Assembly (NCBI RefSeq): GCF_947497125.1
Contig: NZ_CANMFI010000002.1
Span: 350,748 to 414,747 of the forward strand
Direction: 5' to 3'
DNA length: 64,000 bases
Source of the DNA: an uncultured Polaribacter sp.
GTDB taxonomy: Bacteria; Bacteroidota; Bacteroidia; Flavobacteriales; Flavobacteriaceae
A program made the translations under genes and the position numbers. Below the pieces are notes generated by a model, which was not told the DNA's origin, ran no database searches, and saw only the letters and a list, made by a program, of their open reading frames with translations. Positions 1 through 9,700 of this stretch are shown here, piece by piece. Positions within the stretch are counted from its first letter, which is position 1. Each line of letters opens with the position of its first letter.

Positions 1-889
1 ACATTTTTTTTCCGGTGTTTTTATGAATTGGTATGTAAGTGGTTATCAACATTGTTACTATACTGCCCATAGAAATAGATGCATTTAAAATACCAAAGCC
101 TTCGGGGCCTACTTTTAAAACGTCCTGCGCAAAAACCGATAAAATAGCGGTTGTACCACCAAATAAAACGGCAATCATATCTAAAGTTAATACCCCTAAT
201 ATTATTTTGTTATTAAAAACAAATGTAATGCCCGCGGCTAAACTTTGCTTCATTGGTTCGCCTTTTTTAGTGTTTAAAATAGGTTTCTTTTTAATTTTAA
301 ATAAAACGATAAAAGAACATAAAACCAAGGCAAAAACAAGGCAAAGGGTTTTATCAACACCAAACCAACCGATAAAAAGACCTCCAAAAAGTGCCCCAGA
401 AACCGCTGCTGTTTTCCAGGTACTTGTGCTCCATGTTGCTGCGTTTTGATAAATACTTTTTGGCACAAGTAGCGCTACTAAAGAAAAAATTGTAGGTCCG
501 AAGAAAGAACGTAAAAAGCCACCAAAAAAAACCAACGCATAAATAGCATATAAAATGGTGTTGGTAGACCAATTTAACAGCACACTGTCTGTAGTTAACA
601 CAAACAACCCTAAACTTATGATTGAAAAAGCAGCAGTACAAACAGCGAGCAAGTTTCTTTTTTCTTTTTGATCTACAATATGCCCAGCAAATAATGCCAT
701 AGAAAAAGCGGGTATAATTTCCATTAAACCAATTATCCCTAATGAAAGCGGATCTTTTGTAATTGAATACACCTGCCACTCAATAACAATAAACTGCATA
801 GACCAGCCAAAAACAAGCAAAAAACGAACAAACAGAAAAATATTGAACTCTTTAATTCTTAATGCAGCATATGGGTCTTGTTTTGCCAT
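1..889 (-). CDS. MFS transporter, C-terminus cut by window edge
   Basis: Reading the minus strand from the ATG at 889 gives an open frame to the window edge with no stop (about 296 residues). It begins MAKQDPYAALRIKEFNIFLF and contains about eight strongly hydrophobic segments. A short loop with DQKEKRN follows the third helix, where MFS proteins carry their basic loop-2/3 motif. The overall look is that of the EntS/enterobactin-exporter-like MFS branch, so it is probably an inner-membrane drug or siderophore exporter; the substrate cannot be told from the sequence. The start lies 3 bases after the stop of the upstream ACT-like gene, so the two are probably co-transcribed and translationally coupled. 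The 3' end lies outside the window. Confidence 0.8.
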   Translation of the reverse strand, partial: MAKQDPYAALRIKEFNIFLFVRFLLVFGWSMQFIVIEWQVYSITKDPLSLGIIGLMEIIPAFSMALFAGHIVDQKEKRNLLAVCTAAFSIISLGLFVLTTDSVLLNWSTNTILYAIYALVFFGGFLRSFFGPTIFSLVALLVPKSIYQNAATWSTSTWKTAAVSGALFGGLFIGWFGVDKTLCLVFALVLCSFIVLFKIKKKPILNTKKGEPMKQSLAAGITFVFNNKIILGVLTLDMIAVLFGGTTAILSVFAQDVLKVGPEGFGILNASISMGSIVTMLITTYIPIHKNTGKKM

Positions 890-892
890 TGT

Positions 893-1552
893 TTATTTTA
901 ATTTCATGTCCATTAAAATGGCAAACGTTTGGTTAATATCTTCTTCTTTTACAACAATGGTCATTTCATTTGTGGTAGAAATAATTTCTTGTAAAGAAAT
1001 GGCTGCCCAAGCCAATTGTTTTAAAATAAAATAATATACCCCAGATTGTTCTAGGTTTTCTTTTGGCAATTTTATGGTAATAGAAGCCAAATCTAACATA
1101 CTATGTGTAAGCGTCTCTTGATCGAAAATATCTTTTACAAAAGGACGTAAATTTTTACTTGTTACAATATTTGTTTCAAAAATACCTTGAGAAACGGTTA
1201 AAAAATAATCAGAACTTTCTGATGATTTTGTTAAAATTTTTGCAATTTCTTTTAATAAAGAAGGGGTGTTTTTAAAAGTAAAGTCGCATAAATCAGATCG
1301 TACAATTACGTCTCCTAAATCTAAGGCTAGCTTTTTAATGTTTTTACGAATACGCAATTCACTTGCTGGCGAAAGCCTGTTAATAGCCATCATAACAGCC
1401 CCTACTTTTACTTCTTTTTTTAAAGCGCTTGATACTTCTGGTAAAATAATTCTTGCTAACGAAGAAACGTTGATCAACTTTTCGTTTAATGCTTCTTCTA
1501 TAAAAGGCGTTTTTCTAATGGTACTTTCTACAACTTCTTGTATCGTTTTCAT
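893..1552 (-). CDS. ACT-like regulatory-domain protein of unknown function
   Basis: A 219-residue soluble protein with no signal peptide or membrane segment. The N-terminal half (about 1-110) is helical and charged. The C-terminal part (about 115-219) looks like tandem ACT-type beta-alpha-beta elements, ending with an EMTIVVKEEDINQ strand-helix typical of ACT domains in aspartate kinases. From memory, flavobacterial homologues are sometimes labelled aspartate kinase, but the kinase entry motif (K-F-G-G-T-S) and the catalytic domain are absent, so it should not be called a kinase. It lies between gpsA and an MFS exporter on the same strand. A TAATTTTG -7 element sits 30 bases upstream of its ATG, so it may have its own promoter. 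No firm function can be assigned. Confidence 0.75.
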   Translation of the reverse strand: MKTIQEVVESTIRKTPFIEEALNEKLINVSSLARIILPEVSSALKKEVKVGAVMMAINRLSPASELRIRKNIKKLALDLGDVIVRSDLCDFTFKNTPSLLKEIAKILTKSSESSDYFLTVSQGIFETNIVTSKNLRPFVKDIFDQETLTHSMLDLASITIKLPKENLEQSGVYYFILKQLAWAAISLQEIISTTNEMTIVVKEEDINQTFAILMDMKLK

Positions 1553-1582
1553 TTTAAATGTTTAATAAATTACATCAATGTT

Positions 1583-1590
1583 CAAAATTA
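1583..1590 (-). promoter_or_regulatory. -7 promoter element of the ACT-like gene
   Basis: The minus strand reads TAATTTTG, matching the Bacteroidota sigma-A -7 consensus TANNTTTG, 30 bases before the ATG at 1552. No clear -33 TTG is visible at the expected spacing. Confidence 0.4.
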
Positions 1591-1595
1591 AACAA

Positions 1596-2591
1596 TTAAT
1601 CTAAGCTATCTGTCAAATTTTTAAATTCTTTTTTTGGATTTTTACCTGCATACAAAACATTGTAAACAGTATCTATAATAGGGGTTCTGGCTCCGTTTTC
1701 TGTTTTCATTTTATAGGCACTCTTTGTGGCATAATAGCCTTCGGCAATCATACTCATTTCCATTTGCGCAGATTTTACCGTATATCCTTTACCTACCATG
1801 TTACCGAATTGTCTATTTCTACTAAATACCGAATAGCCGGTTACCAATAAATCTCCTAAATACGCAGAGTTGTTAATATTGCGTTTCATTTTATGCACTT
1901 TTTTTATAAAACGTTTCATCTCTCTAATGGCATTGCTCATTAAAACGGCCTGAAAATTGTCTCCGTAGCCTAATCCATGTGCAATACCTGCGGCAACTGC
2001 ATAAATATTTTTTAGCATGGCTGCATATTCGGTACCAATAATATCGTCAGAAATTTTTGTTTTTATATACCAACTTTGCAACGCTTGTTCTATAAACTTG
2101 GCAGTTTCTTCGTTAATACAGGCTATTGTTAGGTAAGACAGGCGTTCCATAGCAACTTCTTCTGCATGGCAAGGCCCAGTGATAACTCCGATGTTTTCTA
2201 GCGGAATGTTAAATTCTCTATTAAAATGTTCGCCAATAATTAAACCTGTTTCTGGTACAATCCCTTTAATGGCAGAAAAAATAATTTTGCCTTCTAAAGA
2301 TGCGGTTAATTTTTGTAATTCGCTTGTTAAAAATGCAGAGGGAATTGCAAAAATTAATACCTCGTAATTTTTAACAATGTAATTTATATCGTTGGTTAAA
2401 TCTAACTGACGCGCATATACATCTGCAGATTGTAAATAATTTGGGTTGTGGTCATTTTCTTTAATATGCTCAATTGCTTGTGTATTTCGCATATACCAAC
2501 CAACTATTTCTAGGTTTTCAGACAACATTTTAACAATTGCAGTTGCCCAACTTCCACCTCCTAAAACCGCTATTTTTTTATTTTGATTCAT
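1596..2591 (-). CDS. gpsA: NAD(P)+-dependent glycerol-3-phosphate dehydrogenase
   Basis: A 331-residue protein, the usual GpsA length. It makes sn-glycerol 3-phosphate from dihydroxyacetone phosphate for phospholipid synthesis in the cytoplasm. The N-terminal Rossmann nucleotide-binding loop reads AVLGGGSWATAI at about residues 8-19. The family motifs GVITGPCHAEEVA (about 135) and the catalytic-lysine region TEYAAMLKNIYAVAAGIAHG (about 188-207) are intact. The ATG at 2591 is preceded at 20 bases by TACTTTTG on the same strand, a good -7 element. The ACT-like and MFS genes follow on the same strand. Confidence 0.96.
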   Translation of the reverse strand: MNQNKKIAVLGGGSWATAIVKMLSENLEIVGWYMRNTQAIEHIKENDHNPNYLQSADVYARQLDLTNDINYIVKNYEVLIFAIPSAFLTSELQKLTASLEGKIIFSAIKGIVPETGLIIGEHFNREFNIPLENIGVITGPCHAEEVAMERLSYLTIACINEETAKFIEQALQSWYIKTKISDDIIGTEYAAMLKNIYAVAAGIAHGLGYGDNFQAVLMSNAIREMKRFIKKVHKMKRNINNSAYLGDLLVTGYSVFSRNRQFGNMVGKGYTVKSAQMEMSMIAEGYYATKSAYKMKTENGARTPIIDTVYNVLYAGKNPKKEFKNLTDSLD

Positions 2592-2611
2592 CTGTTGTTC
2601 TATTTTGTCAT

Positions 2612-2619
2612 CAAAAGTA
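2612..2619 (-). promoter_or_regulatory. -7 promoter element of gpsA
   Basis: TACTTTTG on the minus strand matches TANNTTTG and ends 20 bases before the gpsA ATG, in the intergenic space divergent to dut. Confidence 0.45.
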
Positions 2620-2659
2620 ATAAAAGTATTAAGTTAACAAGAATGCTTCTTTGATTTAT

Positions 2660-2667
2660 TATATTTG
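2660..2667 (+). promoter_or_regulatory. -7 promoter element of dut
   Basis: TATATTTG is a full match to the Bacteroidota -7 consensus TANNTTTG. It lies 22 bases before the ATG at 2690, and this placement supports that ATG over the in-frame TTG at 2651, which would lie upstream of the promoter element. Confidence 0.5.
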
Positions 2668-2689
2668 TAACCCAATCTTTTTATGTGTT

Positions 2690-3121
2690 ATGAATGTACA
2701 AATAATTAACAAATCGAAACATGCAACGCCTAGTTACGAAACTGCAGGTGCTGCCGGAATGGATTTGCGTGCTAATATTACAACACCTATTACGTTAAAA
2801 CCTTTAGAAAGAACTATTGTTAAAACAGGCTTGTTTATTTCATTGCCGGTTGGTTTTGAGGCTCAGGTAAGACCAAGAAGTGGTTTGGCTGCTAAAAACG
2901 GAATTACTGTTTTAAATTCTCCGGGAACAGTTGATGCAGATTATAGAGGTGAAATTGGGGTTATTTTAGTAAATCTATCAAACTCAGATTTTGTAATACA
3001 AGATGGTGAAAGAGTTGCTCAATTAATTATTGCCAAACACGAGCGTGTAACTTGGCAAGAAGTAACTGTTTTAGATGAAACAGCCCGTGGAGCTGGTGGT
3101 TTTGGCAGTACAGGAGTTTAA
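2690..3121 (+). CDS. dut: Deoxyuridine 5'-triphosphate nucleotidohydrolase (dUTPase)
   Basis: This is a homotrimeric dUTPase hydrolysing dUTP to dUMP and pyrophosphate, which keeps uracil out of DNA. All five motifs are present: [10 protein letters not shown] (motif 1), [12 protein letters not shown] (motif 2), [13 protein letters not shown] (motif 3), ERVAQLII (motif 4), and the C-terminal P-loop-like arm [11 protein letters not shown] (motif 5). I chose the ATG at 2690 (143 residues, normal length) because the longer frame from TTG 2651 adds 13 residues encoded by the promoter region. The 3' end overlaps the convergent GNAT gene by 4 bases. Confidence 0.95.
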   Translation: MNVQIINKSKHATPSYETAGAAGMDLRANITTPITLKPLERTIVKTGLFISLPVGFEAQVRPRSGLAAKNGITVLNSPGTVDADYRGEIGVILVNLSNSDFVIQDGERVAQLIIAKHERVTWQEVTVLDETARGAGGFGSTGV

Positions 3122-3654
3122 ATTTTCTTATACAACTGACTCATTTTTCGAACCTTATCGTGTAATAAATCATAGGTTAAAAACGTGTGAGAATAGTGCT
3201 TATACCCTTGTTTTTTATAAAACTGAAAGGCTTGTGGTTGCTCGTTCATTGCGTCTAACCAAATAAGTGTATAACCTTGTGTTTGTGCCTTTTCTTCTAA
3301 CCAAGTTAAAAGCGTTTTTCCAAGTCCGTTGTGTTGTGCTTTCGGATGAATATAAACCCGATGCAACTTTACTTGTTTTTCTTCTGAATTTTCTTTCAAT
3401 TTTTGATCCCAAACAAACCTAAAAACACCTACAACCTCATTGTTAAAAACAATAAAATAGTAGTCTGCATTGGTTTCTAACAGTTCTTTTAAAACAACTT
3501 CTTTTGCATATTGCGAGTCTATATACCATTGCCCTTTGTCTTTCCAAAAGCTACTGTAAGAAAGTGCGTACACCTCTTGCATTAAAGTATAAAGCGTTTT
3601 TGTATGTGTACTTTTAATTGCTTTTAAAAAAAGTTGTTCTGTAATTTTTATCAA
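3118..3654 (-). CDS. GNAT-family N-acetyltransferase
   Basis: A 178-residue GNAT-fold protein. The acetyl-CoA pyrophosphate-binding motif A is visible as [20 protein letters not shown] (about 99-118), followed by motif [21 protein letters not shown] (about 132-151), with the FYKKxGF/Y signature. Such enzymes transfer acetyl from acetyl-CoA to an amine; the substrate is not predictable here. The 3' end overlaps the convergent dut gene by 4 bases. It lies between dut and the terminator of the giant adhesin gene. Confidence 0.9.
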   Translation of the reverse strand: MIKITEQLFLKAIKSTHTKTLYTLMQEVYALSYSSFWKDKGQWYIDSQYAKEVVLKELLETNADYYFIVFNNEVVGVFRFVWDQKLKENSEEKQVKLHRVYIHPKAQHNGLGKTLLTWLEEKAQTQGYTLIWLDAMNEQPQAFQFYKKQGYKHYSHTFLTYDLLHDKVRKMSQLYKKI

Positions 3655-3697
3655 AAAAGTATTCTTTTAAGTTGCCTCTAAAATACTTTAAAAAACA

Positions 3698-3726
3698 AAC
3701 CCCACAAACATTTTGTTTGTGGGGTT
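3698..3726 (-). terminator. Intrinsic terminator of the giant surface-protein gene
   Basis: A perfect 13-bp inverted repeat (3698-3710 and 3714-3726, AACCCCACAAACA with its complement) with a 3-base loop. On the minus strand it is followed by TGTTTTTT, about 30 bases past the stop at 3755. The plus side is also T-rich, so it may work in both directions. Confidence 0.85.
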
Positions 3727-3754
3727 CTCTTTTTCTTAATCACTAAGTTGTTCG

Positions 3755-6700
3755 CTAATCTATTAGTAGCTTTTTAGAGATTGTTTGTTTGTCTTTCGTG
3801 TATACTTTTACAAAGTAAATGCCACTAGCAAGGTTGCTTACTTTATAACTGCTGTTTGTTTGCGTGTTATTCTCTGTAACCTTCCATTTTTTAACTTCTT
3901 GGCCAACTAAAGAGTATAAGCTTACCTTTTGGATGCTTAGATTGTCTTTGTTTACCAATTCTATGGCATCTATGGTATTGTAATATACTTGTAAACTATT
4001 GTTTACTGCCTCTGTTTGTGTGGTACTTAAAGCTGCTTGTGCTTTAAAAGTTACTGCAAAACGATCGCTATACACCCCAGCATCTAAAACAATTGCCGCA
4101 CTGTTGTGGGTAATTTGATGTGTATGCCCTGTTAACTTGTCTAGTATGTACACATCATTGCTTATTTGCTGTATCTCATCGATACCAAATACAACTGTAC
4201 TTTGGTCTTTAGCAATCACTATCTCTAAAGGTATTTCTAAATCGTCGCTAATACCTTGTACACCTGCAATCACGTATTTGCTATTGTTGTTGTCAAACTT
4301 CCAATACACATCTGTTGGGTTGATGTCAAAAATCTCTGAATCGTACCCTTTGTCAAATGCAAATGTATTGGTGGCTTTGAATGATACTCCTAGCTGACGA
4401 TGCAACGTGGTATTGTTTGCATTCAGATAATCCATCCCCAACTTAATAAGTGGTAAGGTGCTATTTTCTGTGTTTGTATTCGCTGTTGTTGTTTTGGCTT
4501 GTCCTCTAAAGAATACTGAGGCTGTAGTGCCTTCTGTAACTAAAGATCTTTGACTGTTGTTAAACTCAACAGCACCACCAGCATCTCCTTCAATAAAGAA
4601 GCCTTGTCCGATAGGTACAAATGGGCCAGGTACTTTATAAGTAACTCCTGTTCCTAAACTTGGCGAACAACTAATGTCTCCGTCTGCATCATATAATCTT
4701 AAAAGATCGATGTAAGCAGTATTGCTGTCATTAGAAATAAGTGTAACAGTACTACCCGCCTCTAAACAAAGGTTGATATTATACAAACCAAATGGCTGTG
4801 CAGTGCTTGCTGTTAATTCTATATCTTGCTTAAACACCCCATTTACATGTACTTTAATCATCTTGTTGTTAGCAGATTGGTATTGTAAGGTTAAAACATC
4901 TACACCATATGGTAGGTTTGCAAACTCAACACTACTGTTTGTAGTATTTAGTTCTACCACAGTAGCTCCATTAATTGTCTGAGAACTTCCTGTAAAAGTA
5001 GCATCTTCTGCTTCTAGGTTAACATCAAAAGCAGCATTACCAACACCTCTATTATCTGCGGCTAAGCCCATTGAAAGGTTACGTGTAGCATACCCACCAA
5101 TATACCCTGCATAATTATGTCCTTGGGTACCAAAAGCGACATCTTCGCCTGCATGTTGCCAGAAATAAGCCGTTGCTGTTAAAGTAGTTAAATTGTCTTG
5201 TAAAAACTTTTGTACACTTAAAGATGATGCATAAGGGTTTCCTACTAAATAAAACTCTTCGGCGCCAATACTTGTGCTTAATGTTCCGTCTTTCGGACTT
5301 CCACTAAAGGTATAGTTTTGGGCAACTCCGGTTCCTTTCATAATAAAACCATCGGTCTGCGCAATCACTCCTGTGCTTCCTTTTTGAGACCAATTGCCTC
5401 CTGCAGCTTGCGTAAAAAGCCAATAATTAGCTATTTTAATAGGATCAGTATCCTCACCGTCATAACCAGCTACAAAATCAATCTCTTTGGCTACTTGAGT
5501 GCCTACGGTACTGCTTGCATCTAATTCCGTGGTTCCGTCTTTTAAAACATCTGCTACTGTAAAAGTAGTTGCTCCAATACTGTTTACTGGTGAACTAAAG
5601 TAGTTAAATCGATACACACTTGCGGTTTCTGAGTTTTGGTCTACCAACAATCTTCCGGCTCCGGTAATATTACCAACTCCTTCATGGGTTTGTATCAACT
5701 GAGCTTGGTTATTATCGTCTGAACTAACCAAACGAATCTGATCTGATGCAGTGCTAATATCAATAGCATCTGAAACCACCAATGCTTGGTTGGTAATGCT
5801 AAGAATACTACCATTGTGAACCGTTAACTTTCTAGCATTTAATGCTGTTGAAGTATGATTGTAATCTATTCCTACACGCACATGTCTTGATCTGTCTGGA
5901 AACCCGTTAGACCAACCACTCGCTGTTTTTTCGGTTAATAAAACTCTATGCAGACCTGGCTTTATATTTGCCTGATCGTTGGCAGATGATATCTCTGAAA
6001 TTAACGGAGCATGTACATGTCTTTCTATAGCTGCATCAATTACATTGGTATAGGTTGTTATGGCATCGTCTACATAGGCAACCCATTCTGAACTGGTATA
6101 AGTAGCATTGCCTGTTAACACTTCGTCTATACGAACATAACTAGTCTTGTCTTCAATGTCTTTAATGATATCTACACGTCCGTTGTATGATTTAACTCCA
6201 TTGCCTCTTGATATAATAAGCTGGTCATTTTCACCATTAAAATCTGTAACCGAAGAATTTACAATCTCTATAGCTGTAATTGCTTTGTTAGCAACATTGC
6301 TAGAAGCTACTAAAATAGTTTTACCGCCTGGTACTTCTGTGTTATTTGTTAAAAATGCTGTAGGTGCTACATCGTCTTGATTGCCTGTTAAATCTTTATA
6401 CAAACCAAGAGTAGCAGCATTAGGTACTATAATGTTGCTGTTGATGTTGGTAATTTCTATCCAACGTTGCCCTGTACTCTGATATACCTGCGTTATCATT
6501 GGAATACCACAACCATTCTTAGTACTGTCTGTACCATAAGTAGTATAGTTTGTAGTGGTATATGCATTGGCAACTGTACCAGAATCTGTAGCACCACTCT
6601 CTAAACTATTGGCAAAACCATTAGCCCCAACTGGGTCTGCAGTAACATCTATTACTGCTTCTGAAACAGTGCTTGTGGTATTTGCTGTGGCATCTGTACC

Positions 6701-9700
6701 ATTTCCGTTGGTAACACTTCCAGCGGTTAATGCCGTTGGAATACCCGCTTCTACTGCATCTGGGCAACCATCACCGTCAGAGTCTAAATCTAAATAGTTT
6801 GGAATACCGTCGTTGTCGGTATCTCTACAATTAATAAAATCCTGAGGTCTTACTTGTATATTATATACAGCATCTATTGTATTTGAAGTTGAAAAAATAG
6901 TTATATCTGATACATAATCGTTTGATTCCCATTGTAAAGGAGACCCATTAGTTATAGCTGAAGAAAAACTATTTAATATACTATAAGAATTGCCTGTAAT
7001 ATTTTGAGTTAAATTTGGGTTGTTAAGGGTTCCTGTAAAAGTAAAACCTACCGAATTTATATCTATAAAACCATCTTTATCATTTGATCTTATAGTATCT
7101 CCATGAGTTATTTGAATAGTCACTGGTACTGTGCCCGAGAATTTGTAATTAGTACTACGCCCAGTTCCAACTACTGAATTTCCATATACATTTGTATTAT
7201 GTCCCGTAACAGTAACAATTATACTTCCTGATGGTAAATTCCATTTAGAACTTATATCTTCCGTTCCATTTTGGCTTCCGTTAGTAACATTTGATGCAAA
7301 GCTAAAATCTTGTGGCAATAGTTCATATGAAGTTGGCATATTACATTCAATAACATCTAAAATACCATCATTATCATCATCTATATCATAGTAGTCTGCA
7401 ACACCATCGCCATCGGTATCTGTACAAATTTCTATGTTTTTATTTGCACTAATACCAACACCTTGTGTTATTGCGGTAGTTGCTGGGCTTACAATTGGCA
7501 CACCATACGTAGCACTACCAGGAGTCTCATCAACATCTGTTCCTAGGTTTTCTTGCACTGGTGATACTCCTGTAACTCCTGTAAAAGCACCTCCGTTTGA
7601 AGTGTTTCCTCCATCCATAGTAGAGGTTACTAAATCTGTTTGAGAAAAAGCACCGTCTCCTTCTATAGCGTCTGGGCAACCATCACCGTCAGAATCTAAG
7701 TCTAAAAGGTTAGGTATTCCATCATTATCTGTATCTATATCACAAACTAAATTATTAACAAACCTAATTTCACTAAACTCTCTATTACTGTAGGCAGTAT
7801 CTTTATCTTGAAATTCTATCGTATAAGTACCCGCAGCAAAATTTTCATTTATTGCAACAGTTAAAGGAGTTTCATTACTAAAATTAGATGCTGAAGCTGC
7901 ACTACCACTAAATACAATGGCATTAGAGGCATCTTTTATAGTTAACGCATAAGCTTTTAACTGTTCGGCGTTATTAGAACCCACAGTAGCATATAACTCA
8001 AAAGTGCCTAAACGTACATTTGGTAAAGTAATTGTATAAACAAATGTAGGCTGTGTTACAGAAGAAGAATTATAACTAATACCGTCTGAACCTGCACCAT
8101 TTAATCTATTTATAATACCATTTACAGTACTATTTGGGTTATTAGATGAATTATAAACTGCATTGGTAGAAACAAATGCTGGTGTATAATTGACAACTTT
8201 ACACTCACTTGCATCTAAAATACCATCATTATCATCATCTAAATCTAGGTAATCTAAAACTCCATCGCCATCAGTATCTGTACAAATTTCTATGTCTTTA
8301 TTGGTTGAAATACCAACACCTTGTGTTATGGCTGTAGTTGCCGGGCTTACAATTGGCACACCATACGTTGCGCTTGTTGGGTCGGTATCTACTGTTTTGC
8401 CTAAATTTGTTTGTACGCCAGATACCCCAGAAAGACCTGTAAAAGCACCTCCGTTTGAAGTATTACCACCGTCTATATTGGTATCTGTTACTAAATTAGA
8501 TACTAAAAAGGCACCGTCTCCTTCTAAAGCATCTGCACAACCATCGCCGTCAGAATCTAAATCTAAACGGTTTGGAATACCATCATTGTCGGTGTCTCTA
8601 TCTCCAAGAGAAACAGGTGTTGGTGTACAACTATACCCAGTACTTTGACTGTAATTTCTTTGCCCTGAAAAGAAAAAATCGTCTCCAAAGTCGGTACTCG
8701 AAGAGGTATTCTGACCGTGGAAATAAATTCTGATGGTATATGTTTTATTTGGTAATAAAGGAATGGCAGTAACATTAAAAAGTGTATTGCCAGAAATAGA
8801 CATTTCACACCCTAGTGTAGTATACGAAGTTTCAAAAGCGTTCTCTGAAATTAATACTGAAAAAGGCACTTTGGCTGTTCCTCCTGCAATTTCCTGTAAT
8901 GCATAGGTTCCTGTAAAGTTTTTTGTTGTAAAGTCTAACTCAAAATAATGGTTGTCTCTAAAAGGATCTAAATGAGAATCATCAACTGTTATAAAAGTAA
9001 AAGACGAATTACCTAATAAACCTCCTGTAAGCCCTTCGCCAAGTCTAACATCGCCAGAAGAAGCTATGATAGAGTTTGCAGGGGTAGGATAACCTATATC
9101 AAAACCATACTTTGTGGTTAAAGAAGTAGGTGTACCATTTGCTGTTATTGCAAGCATATTGTCTCTGCCTCTATTTGTAGGAAACCAAGTACAATCTGTA
9201 TTACAAGATATCGACGGGTCTGTTTCGTCTTCATCTAAAATACCGTCATTGTCATCATCTAAATCAACTAAATCACCTACACCATCACCGTCTGTATCTG
9301 CACAAACGTTTAATGCACTTGCTATGGCATAATCTGTATAGGTTGAAGTATAGTTTATTTCACCTGTAGTTCCGTTTTCAACACTGTCTAATAATCCATT
9401 ATTATTTGCATCTGTGTCGCCACTTACCAAAGCATTATTTACACTTGATGAACTAGTTACAGCACCTGCAGAACCGTTTTCTACAGTACCTGTAGTTAAT
9501 AAAGTTTGAGAAATACCTGCCTCTACTGCATCCGGACAACCGTCTCCATCACTGTCTAAATCAAGACTATTTGGTATGCCATCGTTATCTGTATCTACAT
9601 CACATGAACTAAATACTAATTCGAGTTCTACTGCATCAATAGCAACACCTCCAAAACCTGCAGAAGACAAACTAAAACCAAGTCTACCTGTATAAGCAGC

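Noticed and set aside
893..1552. Aspartate kinase
   Set aside because: Only ACT-like elements are visible. The kinase motifs and length are missing.
2651..2689. Longer dut start at TTG 2651
   Set aside because: The added residues are encoded by the promoter region, including TATATTTG, and the dUTPase family starts at the ATG at 2690.
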